A DNA stretch of 64,000 nt from an uncultured Clostridium sp. (GCA_900540255.1 UQFE01000007.1:33260-97259); one strand, 5' to 3'; positions 8,075-18,582 are shown, counted from the first letter of the stretch. Numbers and translations: made by a program. Notes: generated from the letters alone by a model not told the origin.

Positions 8075-8719
8075 TTATTTCTTAAAAGTTAATATAGCTT
8101 TATATGAACATAAAAGCATTGATATTTCTCCTAATACTGGATAAGGGAAAATTTTTATTCCACCTAAAAATATTATAAATTCACTTATTGTTATTATTAA
8201 TGATATTAACAAAAATACCATTCCACTTGAATTATTATATGGCTTATCTAGTAAAAATAATGTTGCAACTACCATGCATGACATAATTATTAAATAAATT
8301 AAACTTGGTATTAATGAATTTTTATAGCTTACTATAAATCCAAAAATACTATCTAATTTTATATCCATTTTATAAAATATATTGATGAAAATATAAACTA
8401 AAAATATAATCACCATAAAAATATAATTATAATCAAATTTTCTATTTTCATCTCTCAAATAAATATAAAAACATGCTAATGATAATAATGGCATTCCAAC
8501 AAAAGTAAGTTGTGTTAATGTTTTAATTATATATATAATTTTTTGATACTGAACTATCCATAATGATAATAATGACAAATATCTTATAAGCATTATTGTT
8601 AATGTGATTAAATAAAACTTTTGTATTTTTATAGGACATTTTTGGGAACTTAACCATATTAAATACAAAGAAAAAATAATTATAAATAATAATATACATA
8701 AATAAATAAAGGCTTTCAT
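8075..8719 (-). CDS. Unrecognised multi-pass membrane protein
   Basis: I do not recognise the family. The 214-residue protein is almost entirely hydrophobic, with about seven predicted membrane segments separated by short basic loops (for example SSQKCPIKIQK, RDENRKFDYNY, LDKPYNNSSG). The arrangement resembles stand-alone 7TM sensor modules, but no signalling domain follows. It lies 63 nt downstream of the lipid kinase gene on the same strand and ends at its own terminator, so the two are probably co-transcribed. A role in the membrane linked to lipid metabolism would be only a guess from position. Confidence 0.7.
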   Translation of the reverse strand: MKAFIYLCILLFIIIFSLYLIWLSSQKCPIKIQKFYLITLTIMLIRYLSLLSLWIVQYQKIIYIIKTLTQLTFVGMPLLSLACFYIYLRDENRKFDYNYIFMVIIFLVYIFINIFYKMDIKLDSIFGFIVSYKNSLIPSLIYLIIMSCMVVATLFLLDKPYNNSSGMVFLLISLIITISEFIIFLGGIKIFPYPVLGEISMLLCSYKAILTFKK

Positions 8720-8782
8720 ATTTTCTCTCCCTTATAAAAATACTATTATTTATAATTATTAATTTACTTTTATATTTATTCT

Positions 8783-9673
8783 TTATTTTGCTATATTAGC
8801 CCCTAAAATTTTAACTCCACCTTTTATACATTTTATATCCAATGGGAAATCCGGCCCTTTTTCTCCATCAATATCTGTAACAATATCTTCATTACATTCA
8901 ACATGTAAATGATTTGTTTTAAAATATATTACTTTATCAGAATCTAAATGTTCTCCTTTTAGAACCTTTATGAATAGTGGTAATAACTCATAAACTTGAA
9001 CTGCCTTAAATACTATAACATCTAAAAGTCCATCTGTAGCATCTGATCTAGAAGCTAAATTAAAATTACCCGCTGTCTGTCCATTGAACACAAGCATAAG
9101 ATACATATTACCTTCAAAATTCATTTCATCTGACTTTATATTAACCTTAAGAGGTCTAAAGTTAGGTAATTCTTCTAGTCCCTTTAAATAATATGCTAAC
9201 TTTCCTATGGTATTTTTTAAATTTACATCTGTTTTTTGTGAAACATCAGTAAAAAGTCCTGTACTTGCAACATTAACAAAATATTTATCATTAATTTTAC
9301 CTAAATCCACACTTGTAACTGTAGAATTTATTATTTGTTTACATGCTTCTTCTACATCAAATGGTATTCCTAAAAACTTTGAGAAATCATTTGCTGTTCC
9401 AACTGGCAAAATACCTATAGGTAATGAAATACCTTTTTTAGCCATAGTGTTTACAACAGAATCTACAGTTCCATCTCCACCTGCAACTAAAATATACTCA
9501 TATTCACTAGGTGTAATATCTTCAAATGCTTCCTCTATACTACACTCCTTTACAATTCTATAGGGAACTATTGTCAATCCTGCCTGCTGATGTATACTAA
9601 TTATATTGTGTAATTTAGATAAAACAACATTTTCTCCTGAATATGGATTATAAATTAACTTTACTTTTTTCAT
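8783..9673 (-). CDS. Diacylglycerol/lipid kinase family protein (YegS/DagK type)
   Basis: This 296-residue enzyme belongs to the diacylglycerol kinase catalytic family, which phosphorylates diacylglycerol or related lipids with ATP to recycle them into phospholipid synthesis. Evidence: N-terminal KLIYNPYSGEN, the nucleotide-binding GGDGTVDSVVNTM (about 65-77), the LPVGTANDFSKFLGIP motif (about 86-101), and the C-terminal beta-sandwich (ATDGLLDVIVF and DIDGEKGPDFPLDI). Length matches DgkB/YegS proteins. The substrate within the family cannot be told from sequence. It is transcribed divergently from pssA, another phospholipid gene. Confidence 0.88.
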   Translation of the reverse strand: MKKVKLIYNPYSGENVVLSKLHNIISIHQQAGLTIVPYRIVKECSIEEAFEDITPSEYEYILVAGGDGTVDSVVNTMAKKGISLPIGILPVGTANDFSKFLGIPFDVEEACKQIINSTVTSVDLGKINDKYFVNVASTGLFTDVSQKTDVNLKNTIGKLAYYLKGLEELPNFRPLKVNIKSDEMNFEGNMYLMLVFNGQTAGNFNLASRSDATDGLLDVIVFKAVQVYELLPLFIKVLKGEHLDSDKVIYFKTNHLHVECNEDIVTDIDGEKGPDFPLDIKCIKGGVKILGANIAK

Positions 9674-9879
9674 TATACCCCTCCTAATTACATAAAAAAA
9701 TTATACCATATACTTCTACATAAGCCATACATAAATATATTTTATTTTATAATAAATAAACTTAATTTATTCTTTGTTTTTAGCTTTTTTCTACATTTTT
9801 CACCTCATCCTAATTTTTGTTAATTTTTTATAAATTTTATGATATAATATAATAGAAAGATTATTCTAGGAGTGATTAT

Positions 9880-10401
9880 ATGAAAAAAAGCTGTATTCCT
9901 AATATCTTTACCTTTATTAATCTATCACTTGGTATTTTATCATTACTAAGCACATTTGAAGGCAATTATCAATTATCATGTATTCTTATATTACTTGCTG
10001 CATTAGTAGATAGATATGATGGAAGAATTGCACGTTACTTACAAGTTACAAGTGACTTAGGAAAGGAATTAGACTCATTAGCAGATTTAATTTCCTTTGG
10101 TGTAGCACCATCTATATTAGTATTTTTGCTATTTAATTTTTATACATTAGGCCCTTCTAAAATATTTGGAATAATTCCTTTATTATTATTTCCAATTTGT
10201 GGTGCATTTAGATTAGCTAAATACAATACAAGTGAATTTAATGGAGTGTTTACAGGTGTTCCAATTACCGTAACCGGTAGTTGTTTAGCTTTATTTTCTT
10301 TATTTACTGTTAATAAACAAATATCTGCACTTATTCCATTATTATTATTATTATTAGGCTCTTATTTAATGGTAAGTAAATTAAAGCTAAAGAAATTTTA
10401 A
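9880..10401 (+). CDS. pssA: CDP-diacylglycerol--serine O-phosphatidyltransferase
   Basis: A small (173 aa) integral membrane enzyme that makes phosphatidylserine from CDP-diacylglycerol and serine, on the route to phosphatidylethanolamine. The CDP-alcohol phosphotransferase signature is complete: D44-x2-D47-G48-x2-A51-R52-x8-G61-x3-D65-x3-D69. About six membrane segments follow the pattern of short Gram-positive PssA. The start KKSCIPNIFTFINLSLG matches PssA N-termini (PNxxTxxNLxxG). The substrate could be another alcohol, but the N-terminus favours serine. A GGAGTG site precedes the ATG. The stop codon lies at the edge of a long bidirectional terminator. Confidence 0.88.
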   Translation: MKKSCIPNIFTFINLSLGILSLLSTFEGNYQLSCILILLAALVDRYDGRIARYLQVTSDLGKELDSLADLISFGVAPSILVFLLFNFYTLGPSKIFGIIPLLLFPICGAFRLAKYNTSEFNGVFTGVPITVTGSCLALFSLFTVNKQISALIPLLLLLLGSYLMVSKLKLKKF

Positions 10402-10454
10402 TCATATAAATAACAAGCTATAGTTTTAAAACCATAGCTTGTTATTTATATGAT
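10401..10454. terminator. Bidirectional terminator between pssA and the 10461 gene
   Basis: Two perfect 21-bp arms (10401-10421 and 10434-10454, core AACAAGCTAT/ATAGCTTGTT) are separated by a 12-nt loop with T-rich sequence on both sides. The left arm starts at the last base of the pssA stop codon. Confidence 0.85.
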
Positions 10455-10460
10455 ATTCTT

Positions 10461-10859
10461 TTAATTATTATTTTTTTTATCATATTGTTCTTTAAATTGC
10501 TTTAATGCTTCATATTCTTCTCTTACAGATGCATCTTGAAATAGTAACTCATTGTCTACTTCAGTTAAAATGACATTATTATCTGTATTCTTTAAAATAT
10601 GCCCTCCTACAATTTTAATATATTTAAAATATCCCTCTCCACATTCATCTATTAAATCTATTATATGATCTATTATTTTTCCTAAGCTATCAGCTCTTTT
10701 TACTGCTACCTTAACATAACTGCTTTTTGCTTCATTTATATTATTTAATTCCGCAGCTCCTGCAATTAATAATCTATATGAATTTACCATTGATTGTAGC
10801 AATTGACTTAAGTTATTTATATCACCATAATATTGTTTCATCAATTGTTGGTACTTCAT
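10461..10859 (-). CDS. Hypothetical helical protein, 132 aa
   Basis: I do not recognise a family. The protein is mostly alpha-helical and charged with no signal or membrane segment. Its N-terminus is MKYQQLMKQYYGDINNLSQLL and its C-terminus a likely coiled coil (REEYEALKQFKEQYDKKNNN). A GGGGG ribosome site precedes the ATG. It lies 29 nt downstream of another unrecognised gene (10889-11416) on the same strand, and the two lie downstream of rubrerythrin, so all three may share a transcript. Codon use matches the neighbours. Confidence 0.6.
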   Translation of the reverse strand: MKYQQLMKQYYGDINNLSQLLQSMVNSYRLLIAGAAELNNINEAKSSYVKVAVKRADSLGKIIDHIIDLIDECGEGYFKYIKIVGGHILKNTDNNVILTEVDNELLFQDASVREEYEALKQFKEQYDKKNNN

Positions 10860-10888
10860 AAAATACCCCCATTTATAAGTTATAATAA

Positions 10889-11416
10889 TTATTTATTTTT
10901 ATTACATCCTTCAATATCCATATTTTCTATTATTTCATCATCTATTTCATTAAACATTTTTCCTGAATATTTACACGCCTTATATATATCATCATTTTGC
11001 TTCTTATTGCTAATTCCCTCATCCTTATTTATATAGTTCTTATTATTCATTTCAACCTTTGCAATAATATTTTCTTTTTCTGATTCATATTTACTATTTT
11101 CTAAATTTTTATTTATACTTTGATTTATTATTTTAGCAGTACTTTCCCTATATGAATTTTCATCAAAATCATTATTTTCATCTTTAAATAATTCTGCATA
11201 CTTTGAATCATTAAAATTATTTAATTCATTATTTATATTTAAGCTTTCATCTAAATTAGCTTTTTTACTAATTTCAATTTCACTATATTTTTCACTTTCA
11301 CTACTTTTTCTATATAAATTAGTATCTAATTCTAAATGATCATTTTCTTGATTTAATATAAATCCATCACTAAATATAACTGGTACAAAAAATTCCTTAG
11401 GTATTGATATAAACAT
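10889..11416 (-). CDS. Hypothetical acidic low-complexity protein, 175 aa
   Basis: No family is recognised. After a short hydrophobic N-terminal stretch (FISIPKEFFVPVIFSDGFIL) the protein is rich in Asn, Glu, Lys and Ser, with many short acidic helices and little hydrophobic core. It is probably disordered. The N-terminal block may be a beta-strand or a docking segment. Two cysteines lie near the C-terminus (ACKYSG and EGCNKNK). It starts 16 nt after the stop of rubrerythrin, with a GGAGG-type site, and is followed by the 132-aa gene. Its function is unknown. Confidence 0.55.
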   Translation of the reverse strand: MFISIPKEFFVPVIFSDGFILNQENDHLELDTNLYRKSSESEKYSEIEISKKANLDESLNINNELNNFNDSKYAELFKDENNDFDENSYRESTAKIINQSINKNLENSKYESEKENIIAKVEMNNKNYINKDEGISNKKQNDDIYKACKYSGKMFNEIDDEIIENMDIEGCNKNK

Positions 11417-11432
11417 CTTATTTGCCCTCCTA

Positions 11433-11972
11433 TTAGTTTTCTATCTTACAATATGGCTTAAAATATGATTTTGGATAACCACATAATGGACATTTTTGTG
11501 GTGCTTCAGCCCCTTCATATATATATCCACAGTTCATACATACCCATTTTGAATCTTTTGTTCCCTTGAATATAGTTTCTTTATCTAACTTATCATATAA
11601 TTCTTTAAATCTCTTTGCATGCTCTTCCTCGACTTCTCTTAACTCTTTAAAAAAATCTGCAATTTCTTTAAATCCCTCTTGTCTTGCTTCCTCTTCAAAC
11701 TTTAAATAAGCATCCTTAAATTCAGATGTTTCACCATAAATTGAATCAACTAAATTTTCTTTTGTATTACAAATAAGATTCAAATAATCATTACATACCT
11801 TTCTTGCATGAGCTAATTCATTTCCCGCTGTAACATCAAATATACTTGCAATCCATTGATATCCTTCCTTTTTAGCCTTTTCTGCATATAAAGTATATTT
11901 ATTTCTTGCCCTACTTTCTCCTAAAAAGGTTCTATATAAGTTCTTTTCAGTTTTACTTCCTTTTAAGTCCAT
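11433..11972 (-). CDS. rbr: Rubrerythrin
   Basis: A di-iron peroxidase that reduces hydrogen peroxide in the cytoplasm of anaerobes. Residues 1-135 form the ferritin-like four-helix bundle with the expected Glu ligands in GESRARNKY, GNELAHARK and the EEARQEGF and REVEEEHAKR helices. Residues 143-179 are a rubredoxin-like domain with C145-x2-C148 and C161-x2-C164. Length (179) is typical. The gene is led by GGGAG and is followed closely by two unrecognised genes. It marks the organism as an anaerobe with oxidative-stress defence. Confidence 0.95.
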   Translation of the reverse strand: MDLKGSKTEKNLYRTFLGESRARNKYTLYAEKAKKEGYQWIASIFDVTAGNELAHARKVCNDYLNLICNTKENLVDSIYGETSEFKDAYLKFEEEARQEGFKEIADFFKELREVEEEHAKRFKELYDKLDKETIFKGTKDSKWVCMNCGYIYEGAEAPQKCPLCGYPKSYFKPYCKIEN

Positions 11973-12021
11973 TATTTTCTCCCTAAAAAATATTCCTTAT
12001 ACTAAATTATTCAAAACATAT

Positions 12022-12081
12022 AAAAATGATGAATTAAATTTGATTGTGAAATTTAACAATCAAACTTAAATTCATCATTTC
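12022..12081 (-). terminator. Terminator of the prkA-yhbH-spoVR operon
   Basis: A long hairpin, AAATGATGAATT/AATTCATCATTT plus inner TTTGATTGT/ACAATCAAA, lies just after the spoVR stop codon. On the minus strand it is followed by TTTTTATATG. Confidence 0.75.
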
Positions 12082-12092
12082 TTTAAATAATA

Positions 12093-13463
12093 TTAATTTA
12101 CTGTAACCCTTCTATCATTATCACATACTATTTCTACACTTCTACCTTCCTTAGTTTTAGTATGCAACACTACTTTATGTCCCCAAAGATCAAATAAATA
12201 TTTAATTGTTTCTTTTGCATAAAGTAATTCTAATTCTCTTCCATCAAATACATGCTCTAATGTTAAAGTTCCATCTCTCTTATTTAAATCAGTAATTCTT
12301 ATATAAGGTATAGAACCTGCTCCACATGAAGTAGCCATAGTATCCCTAATACTCTTCCATCCTTGTTCATCAGATACTTCATCAACAACAAATTCAAAGC
12401 TTTTCTTTGCATATTGAAATAATCCTAACTCTTCACATAGTTGTTGTGTCAAATATTTACGTAAAAAAGAATTATCCCTTTCAATATACCTAACTTCAAA
12501 AATCTTATCTCTTCCATATCTCTTTTCTATATCCTCAAATACCTTGAATCCAACATAATATGGATTTAATCCACCTACAGCTGGAGCAATTACATCATTA
12601 TGCCGCTTGATAAATTCAAGATGTAAATCCTGTGGTAAATCTAAGCTTTTTAATATATTGTAGTGACAATAGCTAGCCCAACCTTCATTCATTATTTTAG
12701 TTTCAATTTGAGGAATAAAATATTGAGTTTCTCGTCTAACTATTTTAAGTACTGACTTTTCCCATTCCTCTAAAGAACCATACTTTATAATAAACCCAAT
12801 TATATCATCACATGGTTCTATTGGAGTCTTGCTTAAATCAGGTAAATTTATAGTTTCATCACTATTTAACTCATCTCTTTTTTCAATTTTTCTATTATAT
12901 TCTTCAATTAAACTCTTTTTAATTTCCTCATCACTTAATTCCTTAACTCCAACAACCCTTGGAATTTGATATCTTAGTGCATGAGCTGCATCAAGTATTT
13001 TTTCTACCTTTTCATAGCCTATGCTTGGCTCATTTATATATCCCCTTATTATATCAGCATCTAGTTTAAACATTTCTATAGTATAAGAGGCTTTTGTTCC
13101 CTCCCTAAATAGCCTATTGTTTTTAAAGAAATCATTATGCCCATATACATGTGCCATAGTTAATATTTGTAATAATAGTGTGTTTTCATTCATTAAATAA
13201 GCTAATGCTGGATTTGAGTTTATTACCATTTCATAAGGTAATCCAGTTAAATTTAATGAATATAATGTTTTATTTTTTTCATATGATTTACCATAACTCC
13301 AATGAGGATATTTTGATGGCATTCCAACATATGCTTCATAAGCTAGCATTTCATTAAATCCTATTATTTCAAATTCTTGAGGATAATAATCAAGACCAAA
13401 CTCCTTAGCCTTTTTTTCAATTTTCACATTCCATTCTTCTAATTCTTTTAATGTGTACTCCAT
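12093..13463 (-). CDS. spoVR: SpoVR family protein
   Basis: SpoVR proteins are needed for spore cortex formation in Bacillus and have homologues (YcgB) in enterics; the biochemical role is not settled. The 456-residue sequence carries the family's typical segments: LDYYPQEFEIIGFNEMLAYE near the N-terminus, MAHVYGHNDFFKNN, INEGWASYCHY-like MNEGWASYCHYNI, and GLNPYYVGFKVFEDIE. Length is slightly below the usual 470-510. The start ATG overlaps the last base of the yhbH stop codon (13463), so translation is coupled. The set prkA-yhbH-spoVR is the conserved partnership of this family. Confidence 0.93.
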   Translation of the reverse strand: MEYTLKELEEWNVKIEKKAKEFGLDYYPQEFEIIGFNEMLAYEAYVGMPSKYPHWSYGKSYEKNKTLYSLNLTGLPYEMVINSNPALAYLMNENTLLLQILTMAHVYGHNDFFKNNRLFREGTKASYTIEMFKLDADIIRGYINEPSIGYEKVEKILDAAHALRYQIPRVVGVKELSDEEIKKSLIEEYNRKIEKRDELNSDETINLPDLSKTPIEPCDDIIGFIIKYGSLEEWEKSVLKIVRRETQYFIPQIETKIMNEGWASYCHYNILKSLDLPQDLHLEFIKRHNDVIAPAVGGLNPYYVGFKVFEDIEKRYGRDKIFEVRYIERDNSFLRKYLTQQLCEELGLFQYAKKSFEFVVDEVSDEQGWKSIRDTMATSCGAGSIPYIRITDLNKRDGTLTLEHVFDGRELELLYAKETIKYLFDLWGHKVVLHTKTKEGRSVEIVCDNDRRVTVN

Positions 13464-14638
13464 TATTCATCCTCCTTTAACTCCTTGCTAAGCATTAACT
13501 TAAGAGCATCCCATAAATTTTTCTTTTCCTTAACAATAACAGATACAAACTTTTTATCTACTATTTCCTTATTAAACCTATAATACATAGTTGTTGAATA
13601 AGTTGATGGTAAAAGTTCAGCATATCCAAACATATTGCTTATTTCACAAAGGTTTTTAACTGACTCAATTGCCTTTTCATTATCTTCAGACCAGTTATCA
13701 CCATCACTAGCATATATAGGATATATATTCCAAACTTCTGGTGAATACCTTTCTTTAATTAACTTTAATGCTAAATTTAAACCACTTGATATATATGTTC
13801 CTCCAGATTCTGCTTTATGGAAAAATTCATACTCATTAACTTGCTTTGCAACTGTTGTGTGAGAAATAAATTCAAAAGCAATATTGTTATATTTTCTTTT
13901 TATAAAAGTAGCTAATACAAAGAAAAAAGACCTTGCTAAATATTTTTTAGTACTATCCATTGATCCTGATACATCCATTATAAAAATCATAACAGCATTA
14001 CTTTCTTTTTTAGGTTTTGTCTTAACTCTATAATATCTAATATCATCTTCTCTAAATGGAAATCTATCTAATTCTGTATCTAACCCAGCCTCCCTCAATG
14101 CCCTTATTTTTCCTTGCTTACGTGCTGTTTTAGCCATAACAGTCTTTTTCTTTGCAAGTCTTGGATTTATTCCATGCCTTTGATATCCTCTTTTTCTACT
14201 TGCACTTTCACTAATAATTTCAGAATATTTCTTTTTATCTAAATTAGGCAAGTCTAAATCTTCAACTATATAATCCATTAATTCCTCTAAGGTAATTTCT
14301 GTTTCATATATATCATCACCTTCAGAATTGCCTGCACCCTTATTTCCTTTTTTACCACTTGATTCAGAAGAGCCTAGTTTGTCACCGCGCTTTTCTTCAC
14401 CCGTACCAGTAGCAACCCCCTTATTGTTACTTCCAAATACAAATTGATATTCTTTTATTCCCCTAATTGGAATTTTAAATTTCTTATTTTTAGTTTCACC
14501 AACTATACTTTCTTCTGAAAGTATGTCCCCTAAATTTTCTTTAATAGACTTTTCTACTAACTGCCTATGCCTTCTTCTATCTTCTATACTTCTATCATGC
14601 TCAACTGTATTTGTTGTATTATCTCTAAATATAGCCAT
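13463..14638 (-). CDS. yhbH: YhbH/YeaH family protein (DUF444), vWA-like
   Basis: A partner of the PrkA kinase in sporulation and stress regulation. It contains a basic N-terminal part, a low-complexity Gly/Lys/Ser linker ([16 protein letters not shown] region) and a C-terminal von Willebrand A-like fold. The metal-site motif there is DVSGSMD (about 222-228 from the chosen start). I place the start at ATG 14638 ([12 protein letters not shown]), 5 nt after the prkA stop; a GTG at 14656 would overlap prkA. With ATG 14638 the length is 391 residues. It overlaps spoVR by one base. Confidence 0.9.
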   Translation of the reverse strand: MAIFRDNTTNTVEHDRSIEDRRRHRQLVEKSIKENLGDILSEESIVGETKNKKFKIPIRGIKEYQFVFGSNNKGVATGTGEEKRGDKLGSSESSGKKGNKGAGNSEGDDIYETEITLEELMDYIVEDLDLPNLDKKKYSEIISESASRKRGYQRHGINPRLAKKKTVMAKTARKQGKIRALREAGLDTELDRFPFREDDIRYYRVKTKPKKESNAVMIFIMDVSGSMDSTKKYLARSFFFVLATFIKRKYNNIAFEFISHTTVAKQVNEYEFFHKAESGGTYISSGLNLALKLIKERYSPEVWNIYPIYASDGDNWSEDNEKAIESVKNLCEISNMFGYAELLPSTYSTTMYYRFNKEIVDKKFVSVIVKEKKNLWDALKLMLSKELKEDE

Positions 14639-14643
14639 CCTTA

Positions 14644-16566
14644 TCAATCCTTCCACAAGTTGTTTGCTGCATATTTAAGAATTACATCACAACAATGTTG
14701 ACAATATCCATTCCTTTTCATTTCTTCTACCATTGCATTATATTTTTCAGTTTGTTCCTTATCTCTAACCCTTGATTTAGTAACTATTCTAGACAAATCT
14801 CTAACTGATGCTATAAGTTTCTTTTCTATAGCTTCCTTTAATGGTTCATAAGATTTATAATCTATCTTAGCTCCATTTCTAACTAAATAGAACATATATG
14901 AAGTAACATCTGCCCTAAATCCTTTACTAGATGCTTCTGATACCCCTATTTGCTCTTCTATACTTCTCATAAATTCTTCATCTGGATTTAATTCTTCACC
15001 TGTTTGAGCATCTTTTATTCTTGTTTTATTTACAAAGGCTTCTGCATTATCTATATAATTATTAAATAAACTTTCTGCTTGTTCCTTAAATGAATGAATA
15101 AATGCCTTTGTAATTTCTTTCTCTAGGATCTTATTGTACTCCTTACGAATTGTATCTTGAATAAATCCTAAATACTTCTTCTTATCATCAGCTGATATAT
15201 CTAAATCCTTAACAGACTTAATAATACTTTCCATTATACTTAATGGATTAATGCAATCAAATTCAGAATTAGAAAGCGCATTATCAATTGCCTTAATTAT
15301 AAATCTAGTACTTATTCCCTTCATTCCTTCATAAGGTCCTGCCTCTTCTCTAAGCTCTATAATATCAATTTTCTTAGTTGTTCCTTTTTCAACTAAATCT
15401 TCACCATTATAAATTTTAAGCTTAGTCATAGGATCAACCTTAGCTGATGGTGTTAATCTTGATAATATTGCAAACATAGCTGCAACTTCAATTGTATGTG
15501 GTGCAATATGTGCCCTAAAATTACTCTTTTTCAAAATCTTTTCATAAATTTTAATTTCCTCTTCAAGCTCTAAACAATAAGGCACTTCAACTTTAACAAT
15601 TCTATCTAATATTGCTTCATTTGTATGATCTGATTTAAACTTATTCCATTCAGCTTCATTTGAATGAGCTATTATAATACCATCAAAATAAATCATTGAT
15701 CCTTTACCTGGTGATGGTATAGATTTTTCCTGAGTAGCAGTTATTATTGTGTGCAAATATTCAACATCATTTTTAAACACTTCAATAAATTCAACTAATC
15801 CTCTATTTCCAACATTAAATGCCCCATTTAATGAAAATATTCTTGGGTCATCTTCTGGATACATATCCATTTTAGAAATATCTATGGAACCAGTTAATAT
15901 TGATGTATCTTGATTATTAGGATCAACTGGTGGAACAACTCCAATTCCCTTTCTTGATCTTATTGAAAAACCTTTTCTTTCAACTGGGAAATTTTCATAT
16001 TCTCCATTAAATTCATGAAGTAATCTATACTTACATACTGGACATAAGTCACCTTCTATTTGTGCTCCTAGCATTTTATTAAATTCATCCCTTAAATGAT
16101 TAGGAACTAAATGTAAAGGTTCTTCATGCATGGGACAACCTTTGATTGAATATATAGGTTCACAATGAACCAATGCACTTTTTAATGATTCAACTAAAGA
16201 AGATTTACCTGCACCAACTGGTCCTACTAAGTATAATACTTGTCTTGATTCCTCACCTTTCATAGAAGCAGAATGTAGATAATTAACTATTTTCATTATA
16301 ACCTTGTCTATTCCAAAGAAATCATCTTTAAAATATCCATATTCTCTAATAGTTTCATTTCCATATATCTTTCTTATTCTTGGATTTTCATCAGCCTTTA
16401 ATACCTCTACTCCCTTACTCATAATAAAATCATATAATCTTTTATGAGAAAGCTTAGCAACATCTGGATTTTGTTTTACTATCTCTAAGTAATCTAAAAA
16501 AGTTCCTTCGAATTTTTCACTATTTCTATTTTCCCTGTCTGTAATTATAAAGTCCTTGAAGTTCAT
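14644..16566 (-). CDS. prkA: PrkA family serine protein kinase / AAA-type ATPase
   Basis: PrkA is a conserved AAA+ protein linked to Ser phosphorylation and to sporulation in Firmicutes; recent work also describes AAA protease-like activity. The 640-residue protein has a Walker [10 protein letters not shown] (about 115-123) and metal-binding-like cysteine pairs (GCPMHEEP and LCPVCKYR). It continues with the PrkA-specific [15 protein letters not shown] and a long C-terminal kinase-like region ending [17 protein letters not shown]. It is the first gene of the prkA-yhbH-spoVR operon. The ATG is preceded by GGGGAGGG. Confidence 0.94.
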   Translation of the reverse strand: MNFKDFIITDRENRNSEKFEGTFLDYLEIVKQNPDVAKLSHKRLYDFIMSKGVEVLKADENPRIRKIYGNETIREYGYFKDDFFGIDKVIMKIVNYLHSASMKGEESRQVLYLVGPVGAGKSSLVESLKSALVHCEPIYSIKGCPMHEEPLHLVPNHLRDEFNKMLGAQIEGDLCPVCKYRLLHEFNGEYENFPVERKGFSIRSRKGIGVVPPVDPNNQDTSILTGSIDISKMDMYPEDDPRIFSLNGAFNVGNRGLVEFIEVFKNDVEYLHTIITATQEKSIPSPGKGSMIYFDGIIIAHSNEAEWNKFKSDHTNEAILDRIVKVEVPYCLELEEEIKIYEKILKKSNFRAHIAPHTIEVAAMFAILSRLTPSAKVDPMTKLKIYNGEDLVEKGTTKKIDIIELREEAGPYEGMKGISTRFIIKAIDNALSNSEFDCINPLSIMESIIKSVKDLDISADDKKKYLGFIQDTIRKEYNKILEKEITKAFIHSFKEQAESLFNNYIDNAEAFVNKTRIKDAQTGEELNPDEEFMRSIEEQIGVSEASSKGFRADVTSYMFYLVRNGAKIDYKSYEPLKEAIEKKLIASVRDLSRIVTKSRVRDKEQTEKYNAMVEEMKRNGYCQHCCDVILKYAANNLWKD

Positions 16567-16780
16567 ATACTCATCCCTCCCCTTAATCTAATATATTATT
16601 GTTTCAAATGGTTATATTCCTATTTTTTATTTACTTTTCTCTATATTTTATAATTTTTATTTTACAATTATTATTAATAATCCCTAATTTATTATTTTTA
16701 TTTAATGAAACTCCTCCTTCCTTTTAGTGAGATGAATAAATTCATCTTACCAAATTAAAATTTGGATATTTACTTAATTA
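16567..16780. other. Gene-free spacer upstream of prkA
   Basis: About 210 bp of AT-rich DNA between the recQ terminator and prkA. It holds a short palindrome AGATGAAT/ATTCATCT (about 16731-16748) and presumably the prkA promoter, which I could not assign to a sigma factor. Nothing else is seen. Confidence 0.5.
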
Positions 16781-16818
16781 AAAAGCTCATGTAAATCCTT
16801 ATTGATTACATGAGCTCT
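16780..16818 (-). terminator. Terminator of recQ
   Basis: Stem AGCTCATGTAA/TTACATGAGCT with a 12-nt loop. On the minus strand it is followed by TTTTTAATTAAG, 7 nt after the recQ stop. Confidence 0.85.
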
Positions 16819-16824
16819 TATCTT

Positions 16825-18582
16825 TTAATCTTCTTTCAATAACTCTATTAATTTTTCTCCATATTTTTTAAATTTCTTTTCTCCCATACCTCTAATTTCT
16901 AATAATTCTTCTTCATTTTGTGGAAGCTTATTACATAATTCAATTAATGTTGCATCAGAAAAAATAATATATGGTTTTACACCTTCTTGAATTGCTACAT
17001 CTCTTCTCCATAATTTCAATTTATTAAACAGCATATTATTAAGTACTTTTTCCTCATTATCTGCTTCTAATTTTAAAACTACCTTTAAGTCTGATTTTAA
17101 TATTTTATATGATTTTTCATTAAGTTGAAGCATAGAATATGTTCCTTGCCTTAAACTTACATAACCATATTCAATTAACACTTTTATAAAGTCCCTTATA
17201 AACTTGCTACTATAATCTTTCATAATACCATATGTACTTAATTGATTTAATTTATCATTTATTATTTTAGGACCTACCATGCCCCTAAGAACATCTATTA
17301 AAACTGAAATACCATATCTTTCTTTTGCTCTATATACACATGACAACACCTTTTGTGCTTCTATTGTATAATCTCTTAGCTCATCATTACTTAAACAATT
17401 GCTACAATTAGTACAATATTCTCTAATATTTTGCTCTCCAAAATACCTAAGTATAAATGCTCTTAAACATTCTTTAGTTTCACAAAAATCTATCATTTGC
17501 TGAAGCTTTTTTATTTCAATTTCCTTTCTATTTAATTGCACTGTAGTATAAATTAAATATTCTAATGTTCTTATATCTGCTCTATTAAAAAACAAATAGC
17601 ATTTTGCTGACAATCCGTCTCTCCCAGCTCTTCCTATTTCTTGATAATAACCTTCTATATTTTTAGGAATTGTAAAATGAATTATATATCTAATATTAGA
17701 TTTATCTATCCCCATTCCAAATGCATTTGTTGCAATCATTACATTTGAATTTTCATTTAAAAATTCATCTTGATAAAATTCCTTTTCACTATCCTTTAAG
17801 CCTCCATGATATTTTAATACATCATATCCTAAATCCTTTAAATAATAATATAATCCATCTACTTCTTTTCGTGTAGCACAATATATTATTCCTGATTCAC
17901 CTTCTCGTTCTCGTATAATATCTTTTACTAATTCTAACTTATCTTCTTCAATATACAATTTAATTTCTAAATTTTCTCTATCAAAACTTCCTATACATAT
18001 GTAAGGATTTCTTAACTTTAAAAGATTAATTACATCCTTTCTTACAACTTCAGTTGCTGTTGCAGTAAATGCAGTTACTACTGGTCTTATTCTTAAATTA
18101 TCTATAAATTCAGCTATTAAACCATAACTTTTTCTAAAATCATGCCCCCACATTGATACACAATGTGCTTCATCTATTGCTATTTGACTTATATTAAGAA
18201 GTCTTAATTTACGTTTAAAAAATTCATTTTCTAATTTTTCAGGAGCTATATATAAAAGTTTTACTTCACCTTTTTTACAAAGCTCAATAATTTCATCACT
18301 TACCTCTAATTTTTGAGTACTATTTATATATTGTGCATTTATTCCATTTGAATTTAAATTATCTACCTGATCCTTCATTAAAGAAATTAATGGTGAAATA
18401 ACTATTGTAATACCGTTAAACATTAGTGCTGGTATTTGATAACAAATTGACTTTCCTGCTCCTGTAGGCAAAATACAAAAACTATCTCTTCCTCTTAAAA
18501 TATTGCTTATAATTTCATATTGTCCTTTTCTAAATGAATTATAACCATAATATTTATTAAGTATTTCAAAAATTTTATTCAT
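16825..18582 (-). CDS. recQ: ATP-dependent DNA helicase RecQ
   Basis: A 3'-5' superfamily 2 helicase used in recombination and repair. Motifs in order: LPTGAGKSICYQ (Walker A, about 38-49), IDEAHCVSMWGHDFR (about 136-150), FTATAT, IIYCATRKEVD, YHGGLKD, TNAFGMGIDKSNIRYIIHF, and YYQEIGRAGRDG. A zinc-binding region follows (C with YCTNCSNC), then a winged helix. The C-terminus ends in an HRDC-like segment (LPQNEEELLEIRGMGEKKFKKYGEKL). Length 585 is typical of the short Firmicute form. It stands alone, convergent with nothing, with its own terminator. Confidence 0.95.
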   Translation of the reverse strand: MNKIFEILNKYYGYNSFRKGQYEIISNILRGRDSFCILPTGAGKSICYQIPALMFNGITIVISPLISLMKDQVDNLNSNGINAQYINSTQKLEVSDEIIELCKKGEVKLLYIAPEKLENEFFKRKLRLLNISQIAIDEAHCVSMWGHDFRKSYGLIAEFIDNLRIRPVVTAFTATATEVVRKDVINLLKLRNPYICIGSFDRENLEIKLYIEEDKLELVKDIIREREGESGIIYCATRKEVDGLYYYLKDLGYDVLKYHGGLKDSEKEFYQDEFLNENSNVMIATNAFGMGIDKSNIRYIIHFTIPKNIEGYYQEIGRAGRDGLSAKCYLFFNRADIRTLEYLIYTTVQLNRKEIEIKKLQQMIDFCETKECLRAFILRYFGEQNIREYCTNCSNCLSNDELRDYTIEAQKVLSCVYRAKERYGISVLIDVLRGMVGPKIINDKLNQLSTYGIMKDYSSKFIRDFIKVLIEYGYVSLRQGTYSMLQLNEKSYKILKSDLKVVLKLEADNEEKVLNNMLFNKLKLWRRDVAIQEGVKPYIIFSDATLIELCNKLPQNEEELLEIRGMGEKKFKKYGEKLIELLKED

